Source of the DNA: Chryseobacterium sp. 52 | GTDB lineage: Bacteria > Bacteroidota > Bacteroidia > Flavobacteriales > Weeksellaceae | Reading direction: 5' to 3' | NCBI RefSeq assembly: GCF_002754245.1 | Contig: NZ_PEEX01000001.1 | Location: 3,886,001-3,950,000, forward strand | Length of the DNA: 64,000 nt | Shown here: in pieces, positions 9,033 through 17,539 of the stretch | How positions within the stretch are numbered: position 1 is the stretch's first letter | How the letters are laid out: every line of letters starts with the position of its first letter | Program-made: the position numbers and the translations under genes | The notes under the pieces: model-generated | Database searches by the model: none | What the model was told of the DNA's origin: nothing | What the model saw: only the letters and a program-made list of their open reading frames with translations

Positions 9033-9515
9033 ATGAAAAAAACATTCATTATTCAATTATTTTCAATCATATTCTGCTGTTCTGTATGGACAACAGCTTT
9101 CTCCCAATCTAAATCCTATACTCCCGTTTCAAAGGAACTCTATGATACGATAATGGAAAAAGACAGTCTGCTTTTTGGGGCTTCAAATTCCGGAAATATT
9201 GATCAGCTGAAGACTTTCTTTACTGAAGATCTCGAGTTCTTTCATGATGCTGACGGTTTGGCCAACTATCAGAAAACCGTTGACAATTTCAGCAGAGTGG
9301 CTAAAAATTACAGTTATACCCGAAGAGTCCTGGTTCCGGGATCTGTAGAAGTTTATCCCATCAAAGATTACGGAGCGGTACAAACGGGCATCCATCAATT
9401 TTGCCGGCTTGAAAATGGTTCGCTGATCAACTGCGGAGCCTTCAAATTTGTTCATGTTTGGAAAAAGACCCCTGATGGCTGGAAAATTTCAAGAGTGATC
9501 AGCTACGGACATTAG
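9033..9515 (+). CDS. Secreted NTF2-like (DUF4440-type) protein
   Basis: 160 residues. Signal peptide of about 25 residues ending at AFSQ. The mature part shows the SnoaL/NTF2-like pattern: an initial helix (DTIMEKDSLLFGASNSGNIDQLKTFF), then EDLEFFHDADG, a helix with NFSRVAKN, and final strands F-V-H-V-W-K with DGWKISRVISYGH. Such proteins are small cone-shaped domains of binding or isomerase type; the ligand is unknown. Single gene, periplasmic or secreted by inference. Confidence 0.82.
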   Translation: MKKTFIIQLFSIIFCCSVWTTAFSQSKSYTPVSKELYDTIMEKDSLLFGASNSGNIDQLKTFFTEDLEFFHDADGLANYQKTVDNFSRVAKNYSYTRRVLVPGSVEVYPIKDYGAVQTGIHQFCRLENGSLINCGAFKFVHVWKKTPDGWKISRVISYGH

Positions 9516-10021
9516 ACTATTCCATTAGTATTCGAATTACTTCCCGGAGTATTATCTGAAATTTTCTTTAAATTTTTTAATGTCAATCATTCTAAATTAT
9601 GTTTAATTATAAGACAAAAATAACGGCTATTTTTATTCTTTTCCAGACTTTTTCATCTAAAAAGACTCTCCTCTCATCACAAAAGATCTACAATGGGTAT
9701 GCATCCTTAACGTTAATTTAAAGAATGCCATACTACAGGACAAAAAACAATAATTAATCACTGTATTTCAATAACTTACAATAAAAACAAATCATTTGTA
9801 TTTTATTTCATTTAATATACCCCCGCTCACCGAATCCTATAATGAGTTAGAAATGAGCCGAATATACTTTATTATTCATTCTTATGAAATGCATAATATG
9901 AATAGACTTCAACTCACCAATATTAAAAAAAAGTATTACTTTTGCCTAATAAATAAATGCTTGTAGCATTTTTATCATTAGCTTTAATACACCAATTTAT
10001 AAAACATTAAAATCCCTCCAC
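9516..10021. other. 506-base intergenic region
   Basis: No convincing open reading frame or RNA gene. The notable features are an imperfect inverted repeat at 9873-9904 and a -7-like TACTTTTG at 9937-9944 ahead of the gene at 10022. The first 300 bases are AT-rich with no recognisable signal. Confidence 0.5.
9937..9944 (+). promoter_or_regulatory. Candidate -7 element upstream of the 10022 gene
   Basis: TACTTTTG fits TAnnTTTG and lies 77 bases before ATG 10022, downstream of the inverted repeat at 9873-9904. The -33 TTG is not evident. Confidence 0.4.
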
Positions 10022-10585
10022 ATGAGAAAAATAATTCTACTCATTACATGTATGTTCGGTATTTCAGTTTTCTCACAAATCAAAGTGTTGAAAAATGAAA
10101 GCCTGGTGGAAATTGGTAAAGATAATTCTGTAGGTCTATATAAAAAGGATGATAAGTTTACCATTAACTATCAGGATCTTAATACGAGCAACCTGAATAC
10201 CATCAGATCTTTTTCATTCCAGAATATGGACGGGGATGTATCCGGCCTGTATAAAATGATTATAGATGGTTTTATTACAACGCCTGACGAAAATATTATC
10301 CTGGAACTTCCCAACGACATTATTGAGCTTCATTATGAGAAAAACTATGGCCAGCCAACCGTTCAGTTTATTCAGTACATCAATAAAAACCGTAAGTATG
10401 TTGGAAAATCACAGTTTCTAAATCAAAAACAGGTTGAAAAAGTTTTTGGAAAAACAAGCGGAAAATCGGCGATGTATGAGAAACCTGCGACCATTAATCA
10501 TACAAATGGGACAAAGTCCGGATCAAACCAGGCATCAACCTCTGCCCCAGCTTCAAACGGTAAAAACAAAAAATCAAGGAAATAA
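10022..10585 (+). CDS. Secreted hypothetical protein
   Basis: 187 residues with a signal peptide (RKIILLITCMFGISVFSQ, cleavage near residue 19). The mature domain (about 20-150) looks globular and mixed alpha/beta, with no motif I recognise. The last 35 residues are a Ser/Asn/Lys/Ala-rich tail ending in KNKKSRK, probably disordered. A promoter-like element precedes it and a terminator follows, so it is a single-gene unit. Function unknown. Confidence 0.75.
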   Translation: MRKIILLITCMFGISVFSQIKVLKNESLVEIGKDNSVGLYKKDDKFTINYQDLNTSNLNTIRSFSFQNMDGDVSGLYKMIIDGFITTPDENIILELPNDIIELHYEKNYGQPTVQFIQYINKNRKYVGKSQFLNQKQVEKVFGKTSGKSAMYEKPATINHTNGTKSGSNQASTSAPASNGKNKKSRK

Positions 10586-10609
10586 TAATATTATTTTTCA
10601 ATATTAATC

Positions 10610-10640
10610 AACTCATTCATCCGAATGAGTTTTTTATTTT
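10610..10640 (+). terminator. Rho-independent terminator
   Basis: AACTCATTC (10610-10618) pairs with GAATGAGTT (10623-10631) around ATCC and is followed by TTTTATTTT. It closes the gene ending at 10585 and runs straight into the promoter-like element of the next gene. Confidence 0.85.
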
Positions 10641-10648
10641 TACTTTTG
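10641..10648 (+). promoter_or_regulatory. Candidate -7 element for the ABC ATPase operon
   Basis: TACTTTTG, 20 bases before ATG 10668, immediately after the preceding terminator. The position implies a very short leader. No matching -33 TTG is seen. Confidence 0.4.
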
Positions 10649-10667
10649 CAGAAAGACATTAAGAATT

Positions 10668-11369
10668 ATGCCACTTCAGATCATCAATTTAACCAAAAAG
10701 TTTGGAGAACAGACTGCACTAGACAACATCAATATTTCTATTGATAAAAATGAGATCATCGGTCTTCTGGGTCCCAACGGAGCCGGAAAATCTACGCTGA
10801 TGAAATCTATTGTCGGAGCACTGAAAATTGATCAGGGCGAAATCATCTTTAACGGACTGAATATTTCTAAAAACGAGATCGAGAGCAAGAAAAAAATAGG
10901 ATTTCTTCCGGAAAACAATCCGCTTTATCTGGAAATGTATGTCAAAGAATACCTTCAGTTTGTGGCTAATATCCATAAAATTTCTTCTGACAGAGTAGAT
11001 GAAGTAATTGAACTGGTAGGCATCACACCTGAAAAATCAAAAAAAATAGGACAGCTGTCCAAAGGATACAAACAGAGAATAGGTCTTGCACAGGCGATCA
11101 TTCACCAGCCAGATCTGCTGATCCTGGATGAACCTACCAACGGACTGGATCCAAACCAGATCATTGAGATCCGAAATGTAATAAAAGAGATCGGTCAACA
11201 GAAAACAGTTCTTCTGTCTACGCATATTATGCAGGAAGTGGAAGCATTATGCTCACGTGTTATTCTGATTCATAAAGGAAATATTCTTCAGGACTGCCCG
11301 ATTGATGAATTTAAAGGCAGGTTTAACAGCCTGGAAGAAGCTTTTGCAAGCTACACCGCCGTTTCTTAA
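10668..11369 (+). CDS. ABC transporter ATP-binding protein, GldA-like
   Basis: 233 residues, a single nucleotide-binding domain: Walker A GPNGAGKST (about 37-45), the Q-loop region replaced by the stretch IGFLPENNPLY, signature LSKGYKQR (LSGGQ variant), Walker B LLILDEPTNGLDPNQ and switch His in LSTHIMQEVEAL. The LPENNPLY...MYVKE and GLDPNQ...STHIMQEVEA blocks resemble the gliding-motility ATPase GldA of Flavobacterium, but this protein is shorter than GldA as I remember it (about 300 residues). No permease gene is adjacent; the next gene, 9 bases downstream, is of a different type. A role in gliding is not implied by sequence alone. Confidence 0.88.
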   Translation: MPLQIINLTKKFGEQTALDNINISIDKNEIIGLLGPNGAGKSTLMKSIVGALKIDQGEIIFNGLNISKNEIESKKKIGFLPENNPLYLEMYVKEYLQFVANIHKISSDRVDEVIELVGITPEKSKKIGQLSKGYKQRIGLAQAIIHQPDLLILDEPTNGLDPNQIIEIRNVIKEIGQQKTVLLSTHIMQEVEALCSRVILIHKGNILQDCPIDEFKGRFNSLEEAFASYTAVS

Positions 11370-11378
11370 TTCATTTTC

Positions 11379-12422
11379 ATGGAAATACACATCACTCACG
11401 GACAGGGCATTATCAAAGCTCTGTACGATGGTTTTGCCAGCTGCTTAATCATCAGACGTCCTGTGGCCGTTAACTGGCCGGATTCCCGGGGAAGTGTGGG
11501 TGAATATTTTGCAGTATCGGAACTTTCCGAGAAAGAAAAAATAACGTTTGCCGACAGTCTTAACCATGCGCTTACAGACGGAACAGAAACTGAAATCATG
11601 GCCCATGTCGAAGATTTTCTCCATCTTTTTGAAAATGGTTGCTATCAGGTCAATCTGGGTAAAATTCCATTTGACAATTCCAATTTTTACATGAGCAGAT
11701 CTTTATCTGATGATGAAAATTCTGATGAGGTCCAAAAATTTTCCGGCTGGTTCTACCCTTTTGATGATTTTAACTATCTGTATACATTGGAAAGTAAAAG
11801 CATTGATCCTGAAAGAATAAAATACTACATAGATCTTATTAGAAAAGGAGGTCGCCCGAAACCTGTTGTATTTTACAGTCTCTACCATCTGGATCCTATG
11901 ATGAGCTGTGCCTTTGTACTAGACGGACATCACAAAATTGAGGCTTATACCCGTCTGAAAATGGATATCCCGGCCCTTTTTATTGTAAAGGATAATAATG
12001 ACTACAGCTCTGCTTCAGAAATCATGCAGGGAGCACATCATTTACTTCAGGATTTTGAATTTGAACATCTTTTTCAGAACAACGACGATAATCTGCCACA
12101 TATCAATTTTCTTAATGATGAAATTCTGACCCATGCACTGGATAAAATGCTGAAAGAATCAGAAAGAATTGATACTGCCATCATTGAAGTTTTAATCAGA
12201 CATCAAACATCCGGTTCTGCAGATGAAAGAAAATGGCTCAATAAACGACTTGAATTTTTAAAGGAAAACATACACCTCAGCTTTTTTAATTTCAGAAAAG
12301 GCCTGAATGTGTATACCCGTCAGTATATTGAAAAATATAAAACAAATGCCTGGTTTCTGAAGACCCTTAGAAATACCATAGAAATGGATACCTGGATCAA
12401 AGAAACAATTCTAAGCCAATAA
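11379..12422 (+). CDS. Hypothetical protein with a ParB-like DGHH motif
   Basis: 347 residues, soluble, no signal peptide. The middle (about 150-210) reads IDLIRKGGRPKPVVFY, then AFVLDGHHKIEAYTRL, then IPALFIV. This arrangement resembles the ParB/sulfiredoxin-fold N-terminal domain, where a DGHHR-type motif binds nucleotide. The N-terminal 100 residues and the helical C-terminal 120 residues match nothing I know. It starts 9 bases after the GldA-like ATPase gene, so the two are co-transcribed. It could be a nucleotide-dependent enzyme or kinase, but the family is unassigned and function is open. Confidence 0.75.
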   Translation: MEIHITHGQGIIKALYDGFASCLIIRRPVAVNWPDSRGSVGEYFAVSELSEKEKITFADSLNHALTDGTETEIMAHVEDFLHLFENGCYQVNLGKIPFDNSNFYMSRSLSDDENSDEVQKFSGWFYPFDDFNYLYTLESKSIDPERIKYYIDLIRKGGRPKPVVFYSLYHLDPMMSCAFVLDGHHKIEAYTRLKMDIPALFIVKDNNDYSSASEIMQGAHHLLQDFEFEHLFQNNDDNLPHINFLNDEILTHALDKMLKESERIDTAIIEVLIRHQTSGSADERKWLNKRLEFLKENIHLSFFNFRKGLNVYTRQYIEKYKTNAWFLKTLRNTIEMDTWIKETILSQ

Positions 12423-12476
12423 CCCGATGGCTTCATATTTGATTGGGTTTACACCTAACCAAAAACTCGTATTGAA

Positions 12477-12923
12477 ATGATCAAAAAGATTTTATTCGGA
12501 GCATTCTGCATGACTCAGTTTTCTTTCGCTTATGCAGCAGAAAAACCAGCTGTAAATATGAATACCATTATGGCATCTGGCGATATACAACCCTTCCAGA
12601 AAATACCTAAAACGGTAATTATTAAAACTAAAAAGTTTAAGATCCGAATTGACAAACAACCTAACGGAAAATATCTTTATCAGTCATGGGCTGTAAATGC
12701 TAAGATCACTTCAAAACCAAGCATGATCATCAGTGATGGAGAACTGATTCCTGACGGTTCCGGAGGAAATTACTATTTCAACTTTGTCAATGAAGGTTAC
12801 AACTACCAGGTGTGGAGAAATTACCTTACCGATTCTGCGACTAAAGCTCCTTATACCCTAACGGTAAATGACGAGACCGATCACGAAGTTGTACGCCAGG
12901 ACGGATTTGTAGTTAAACAGTAA
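12477..12923 (+). CDS. Secreted hypothetical protein
   Basis: 148 residues with a signal peptide (IKKILFGAFCMTQFSFAYAAE, cleavage near residue 21). The mature protein is probably a small beta-sandwich: strands TVIIKTKKFKIRID, GKYLYQSWAV, GNYYFNFVNEGYNYQVW and APYTLTVND are evenly spaced. Family not recognised. It stands alone between the ABC/ParB-like pair and the type VI operon; no clear terminator follows. Confidence 0.75.
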   Translation: MIKKILFGAFCMTQFSFAYAAEKPAVNMNTIMASGDIQPFQKIPKTVIIKTKKFKIRIDKQPNGKYLYQSWAVNAKITSKPSMIISDGELIPDGSGGNYYFNFVNEGYNYQVWRNYLTDSATKAPYTLTVNDETDHEVVRQDGFVVKQ

Positions 12924-13124
12924 TCTCACAAACCTTTTTCCATAGTTCACCTGAAGGTCAACTAAAAAACAAATAGTTAAACAACTGTTTGTAAAAGAGT
13001 TATGTCTAAATCCGAAATATCACATTTGCAATGAACCATCGTAGTTTTACTACAATTTTTCAGATTTAGGGCCAAATGTTTTTTCAGAAGGCATAATATT
13101 TCTATATTTCATGAAATAACACCA

Positions 13125-15056
13125 ATGAAAAAGAATGTTTCTAACTCAGAAAAAATTTCAGAGAATGATATTGCGGGGATCAACCGCGTAGTAAAGCTGG
13201 ATATCGTGATAGACGGCCGTATCATCAAACATTTTAAACATTTCCGACTGCAGCAGAGTGCACAAAAACACCACGATTTTGAGCTGACTCTGGCTCATGA
13301 TTCTTTGGGAAAAGCTCAGAATCATAATCTTTCGGAAGCCCAAAAGTTTTTAGGACAGCGTTTGACGGTAACATTCAGGTATAAGGATTTAGAAAATGAT
13401 AGTCCGGAAAGAAGTTTTGTGGGCATCATTACGAAGGTAGCCTTCAGCCAGGATAAGATGAGTCTCGGGAATATTATTTTAAAGGGCAAAAGTCCTACTA
13501 TCCTGATGGATTCGGCCCCACATACACAAAGTTTTGGGGGAGATCAGGCTGTCAATACAGGAATTATTGCTGAACGTATCATTAAAGAGACGTTGGGTTC
13601 GGGCAAGTTTGATTTTAAGGTAGAAAGCCGTAATAAAAGCTATATTAATTATAGTGCTCAGTATAATGAGACTCATTATAATTATCTGGCAAGAATTGCT
13701 GAAGCGTATGGGGAACAATTCTATTATGACGGATATGTTCTGCGTTTCGGAAACCTTCCTCCGGCAGAAAAGCCTATACAGCTTATTTACGGGAGCAGTG
13801 TAACCAATGTACAGGTTGAAATGAATGCAGTACATACCAAACCACAGTTTTTTGGATATGACAGCATCAATCATGCTAAGATGTTAAGTACCTCTACCAA
13901 TGTTAATCACTTGGGAGAATTAGCATCAAAAGCCTATCAGCTGAATGACAATATCTTTACCAGCCAGTCGTTAACCCCAGCCCCCATCAATGCCAATATT
14001 TCTATAGATGTGGACCAGGCCCAGAAAAGTGCAGCTGGAAATGCAGCAGTAGAAGTATTTACAGTTTCCGGTGATACTACAGTGCCTTTCTTATATCCGG
14101 GATGTACTGCAGATATCCAAATGAGAAAGCAGGATACCAACGAAACCTCGCACTTTACAAAGTTAATGATCACTGAGGCTTGTCATGAAGTGGATACAAG
14201 AGGCTATTATACAGGCTCATTTGAAGCCATAGCCGAAGGAACCGGTTTTATGCCAAAGCATGACTTTAAAATACCGAATGCAGAACCTCAGATTGCAACA
14301 GTTATTTCCAACACAGATCCACTGAATCAGGGAAGAATACAGGTACAATTTGACTGGCAGCAAAACAATAACACCCACTTTATCCGCATGATGAGTCCCG
14401 ATGCAGGAGGTACAGATCAGATCACTCAGAACAGAGGATTTGTGGCAGTTCCTGAAGTCGGCGATCAGGTTATGGTCGGTTTTGAATACCATCATCCTGA
14501 TTTCCCTTTCGCTATGGGAGGAATGTTTCATGGCAAAGTAGGTCTGGGCGGAGGAATAGAAAATCATATTAAATCCATTCAGACACGAAGCGGAAATAAA
14601 GTAATTTTCAATGATACCGAAGGAAGCATCTTTATTGAAGACCCAAGTGGCAATTCCTATCTTATGGATGGCAAGGGCAATATTACCGTGAGTGCTCCGA
14701 AAAATATGACCTTCATAGCAGGAGAAAACCTGATGATCAGTGTAGGTCAGAATATGAGTACGACAGTAGGTGCCGACCAAAGCAATATTGTCGGCATGAA
14801 TAAGACAGAATCGGTTACTATGAATGACACACAAAGTGTGGGTGCCATGAAAATAACATCTGTTATTGGTGACGCAAGTATGATGATCACAGGAAAACTG
14901 ACAGAAATTATAGACGGAGATGTACACAGTGAGACCAAGAAAGAGAGAAATGAGGTAAGTGAAGGGAAAATTGTAACACAAAGTGCCGGAACCAATGAAC
15001 AGCATTCTGATAAAATAGTGAAGAATAACAGCTCAGAAAAAAGTAATAATTTTTAA
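13125..15056 (+). CDS. vgrG: Type VI secretion tip protein VgrG
   Basis: 643 residues. Residues 1-380 have the gp27-like fold pattern of VgrG (FKHFRLQQSAQKHHDFEL, then a late-control segment with EAYGEQFYYDG). A gp5-like OB domain (about 390-480) has DPLNQGRIQVQFDWQ, RMMSPDAGG, GFVAVPEVGDQVMVGFE and F-A-M-GGMFHGK. The C-terminus (about 500-643) is a repetitive Val/Thr/Ser-Met-rich beta-helix spike ending in a Ser/Lys/Asn tail. It forms the trimeric spike that delivers effectors. It heads a ten-gene run that contains no structural sheath or baseplate genes, so it is an accessory VgrG island relying on a T6SS encoded elsewhere (inference). Confidence 0.95.
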   Translation: MKKNVSNSEKISENDIAGINRVVKLDIVIDGRIIKHFKHFRLQQSAQKHHDFELTLAHDSLGKAQNHNLSEAQKFLGQRLTVTFRYKDLENDSPERSFVGIITKVAFSQDKMSLGNIILKGKSPTILMDSAPHTQSFGGDQAVNTGIIAERIIKETLGSGKFDFKVESRNKSYINYSAQYNETHYNYLARIAEAYGEQFYYDGYVLRFGNLPPAEKPIQLIYGSSVTNVQVEMNAVHTKPQFFGYDSINHAKMLSTSTNVNHLGELASKAYQLNDNIFTSQSLTPAPINANISIDVDQAQKSAAGNAAVEVFTVSGDTTVPFLYPGCTADIQMRKQDTNETSHFTKLMITEACHEVDTRGYYTGSFEAIAEGTGFMPKHDFKIPNAEPQIATVISNTDPLNQGRIQVQFDWQQNNNTHFIRMMSPDAGGTDQITQNRGFVAVPEVGDQVMVGFEYHHPDFPFAMGGMFHGKVGLGGGIENHIKSIQTRSGNKVIFNDTEGSIFIEDPSGNSYLMDGKGNITVSAPKNMTFIAGENLMISVGQNMSTTVGADQSNIVGMNKTESVTMNDTQSVGAMKITSVIGDASMMITGKLTEIIDGDVHSETKKERNEVSEGKIVTQSAGTNEQHSDKIVKNNSSEKSNNF

Positions 15057-15067
15057 ATCATTACGCG

Positions 15068-17521
15068 ATGAGCAGAACAAGGATTGTAAAAGGGAATATC
15101 ACCAAAGTGATCGGAGGAAATTATAAAAGATATTCCAAGGATGAGATTGAAAACTCAGGCAGCAAAGTAATACAGATAGGAAAAGAAGGCGGAGTTATTT
15201 ACGGAGATCCGGAAAAGTTTATCCCGCCTCCCATGGATATTCAGGAAAGTGAATATAAACTTGAAAGTACCTATGCCCACGAACAGCTGATGAGTCTTGC
15301 CAAGGAACTTGGGGAGATTACGTTCATGCTTTTTATGACCCAGATCTTTGGCTACGAAATTGAAGCGGAAGCATTAAGCAAGCTTTACAGAGATTTAAGT
15401 GATAACAAAATCAAAGCTCCGGAAATTATTGTTTCCAAAGGTTTGGTAGGAAGAAGAGGTGGCCCTGCCGGCTACAGCAACAAAAGAAAGAAAATTATTG
15501 TTAACGAAAAGTTTGTTGAAGAAGCGGCAAAAGACAACGATAAGAGAGCAGAACTGATGGCAGCTTTGGTTGAAGAATATGGCCATCACATTGACAACCT
15601 TCTCCGAACCGAATTAGCCTCCAATGGAACTCCTGATACCGATGTAATTGATGAAGGTGCTAAATTCGCCTATTATCTGTTCCGGTTTGATATTTTCAAT
15701 GAGTCTCAGCTGAATTTTGCCAAAGCAGAACTTCCAACTTTTAAAGGTGATCTTATCATTGATTTTTCTACCCTGCACTCCAAAGTAACAGAGTATGTGG
15801 GAGAAGACCGGCAGTATGATGAAGATCCTACAGACGATATTTCAAATTACGGGGCCGGAAGAAACCGTAAACACAATAAGAATGCAGCTTTCGCTCATGG
15901 TGATATTGAGTTTGAAGCTTTAGCCAATCCACAGTCCCGAATCTATTCGGAGCAGGATGTTCGTAAAATTTATTATGGAAACTGGCTCAGGGATTTCTCA
16001 CAGGTTATTGTAAAAATTACGGTGAGAGGAACCAATGCAGCCATCAAAGCACAGAAAAATAAAGTGATTAAAGAACTGACTCCCATGCAGCTATCTCATG
16101 ATGGCTGGGTGCAGTTAATTAAGATTCTGGCGATTAAAGAATTTACTTTTGATCCCTTAAAAGAAGGAGGAAAGAACCCGGCAGATGACTACGCAACACT
16201 GGAGGCAAAATTTAATGCAGAATATGGTGCAATTAACAAAGACATTCTTGGAATCTACCGTCCGGAAGAACATATTGACAATCCTTATGGACTGCCAGAT
16301 GAATCTGATGCTAAAGATGATAAAGGAAATATTATCTCCTATACCTACGAGGGGACAAACAGTGTAAAAAAACTTTATTCGGGAGATAACCATCAATCAT
16401 GGAAAATAGATCCTGCTAAAAATATGTCTTATTTCTTTTGGAAAGATTTTCCGGGAGACCGTCCTTCTTCGGTTACTTATATGAAACAACAGCTGGTTCT
16501 TGCCGTATCTAAAAGAGGGTCTTCACAGGGATTGAGACATTTGGGAGCTGCTCTGCATGTTTTGGAAGACTACTTCTCCCATACCAATTTTGTAGAAGTA
16601 TCATTGAGAAGACTTGGAGTGGATGCCTATCCGTGGGTTTCTTATTACAAAGGAAAACAACCTACCCAGATTCCGGTGGTCAGTGGCAGATTCCTGACCG
16701 ATGATACAATGGCGAGTGTAGGTCCCAAAATGGGTGATTTATTATTTGACCCTAAAATAAAAGAATACAAAAGACGAATTCCGGGGCAGAGATCTCTGGC
16801 TGAGAAATTTATCATTAGTGTACTTGAAGATCTTTCAAAAGCACAAAAATCTGACAAGGCGGAAAAAAGTTCCAATTATTTAGGAATAGAATATGCAACA
16901 TGGTTGTCATGGTTCAATCAGTTCCTTACTTTTCAGGATTTTCTGGCCAAAGAATATCAGAAAACAGATAAGCAGGAATGGATGTCTAAAGACTTTTTTG
17001 AAAAATTAGGCTCAAAATCAGCTGAAACCCTTCAGAAAGGCATGGGATATACGGGTCAGATTATGGCCTTTTTCCCAAAACTTGTTTTTAATCTGGTATT
17101 GGGTTCTTTTGATGAAATTATTCCGGAAGCCCAATCCCATCTGAATACCAATTATGGAGACTGTCCGTCCCACTCACAACTGGCAAAAGATAGCTATAGC
17201 CATCCTCTGAATAAGATCAGTGCTGAATTGGCAAAAATAGCAGTACAGGATGTGGGAACACAATATAAAAATGGAATAAGCGGAACAGCTTTAGCAGATT
17301 ATGTAGCCAGCAAATACTTTGTTCATCCCTCTTCTCCAAACGCCAGATGGAGTGATATTATAATCAATAGTTGGGTCAAAGGCCAGAAAAAAGCTGATAT
17401 TGACAAGCTAAAATATGCCACTATATATGAGCATGCCGAACATGAAGCTCAGGAAATAAGTGATAAAAGCGTTAAGAAAATAAAAGAAATTATGGAGTTT
17501 TTCGATAAGAAAACTAAATAA
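15068..17521 (+). CDS. Het-C domain protein, probable T6SS effector
   Basis: 817 residues, 11 bases after vgrG. The first 50 residues form a short strand-rich segment (TRIVKGNITKVIGGNYK, then GGVIYGDP) before the main body. At about 165-175 is ALVEEYGHHID, a metallopeptidase-like E-E-x-G-H-H-x-D motif. From about 277 onward it matches the Het-C family (fungal heterokaryon incompatibility protein): GDIEFEALAN, YYGNWLRDFSQ, GAALHVLEDYFSHTNFVE (about 493-510) and CPSHSQLAKDSYSHPL (about 697-712). The spaced His and Asp residues resemble zinc phospholipase C-type sites. No signal peptide, as expected for a T6SS cargo. The toxic activity (membrane lipid attack) is inference. Confidence 0.8.
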   Translation: MSRTRIVKGNITKVIGGNYKRYSKDEIENSGSKVIQIGKEGGVIYGDPEKFIPPPMDIQESEYKLESTYAHEQLMSLAKELGEITFMLFMTQIFGYEIEAEALSKLYRDLSDNKIKAPEIIVSKGLVGRRGGPAGYSNKRKKIIVNEKFVEEAAKDNDKRAELMAALVEEYGHHIDNLLRTELASNGTPDTDVIDEGAKFAYYLFRFDIFNESQLNFAKAELPTFKGDLIIDFSTLHSKVTEYVGEDRQYDEDPTDDISNYGAGRNRKHNKNAAFAHGDIEFEALANPQSRIYSEQDVRKIYYGNWLRDFSQVIVKITVRGTNAAIKAQKNKVIKELTPMQLSHDGWVQLIKILAIKEFTFDPLKEGGKNPADDYATLEAKFNAEYGAINKDILGIYRPEEHIDNPYGLPDESDAKDDKGNIISYTYEGTNSVKKLYSGDNHQSWKIDPAKNMSYFFWKDFPGDRPSSVTYMKQQLVLAVSKRGSSQGLRHLGAALHVLEDYFSHTNFVEVSLRRLGVDAYPWVSYYKGKQPTQIPVVSGRFLTDDTMASVGPKMGDLLFDPKIKEYKRRIPGQRSLAEKFIISVLEDLSKAQKSDKAEKSSNYLGIEYATWLSWFNQFLTFQDFLAKEYQKTDKQEWMSKDFFEKLGSKSAETLQKGMGYTGQIMAFFPKLVFNLVLGSFDEIIPEAQSHLNTNYGDCPSHSQLAKDSYSHPLNKISAELAKIAVQDVGTQYKNGISGTALADYVASKYFVHPSSPNARWSDIIINSWVKGQKKADIDKLKYATIYEHAEHEAQEISDKSVKKIKEIMEFFDKKTK

Positions 17522-17539
17522 TAAGAGTAATAAATAGAA

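Noticed and set aside
12421..12449. Hairpin AACCCGAT / ATTGGGTT after the ParB-like gene
   Set aside because: The arms contain a G-T pair, the loop is long and only three T follow, so a functional terminator is not supported.
13041..13053. Short hairpin GTAGT-TTT-ACTAC before vgrG
   Set aside because: Only five base pairs with a three-base loop; it could be chance in AT-rich DNA.
14217..15005. 262-codon open frame antisense to vgrG
   Set aside because: The plus-strand VgrG has a full set of family motifs over the same bases, and the antisense translation is rich in Cys, His and Ile with no domain pattern.
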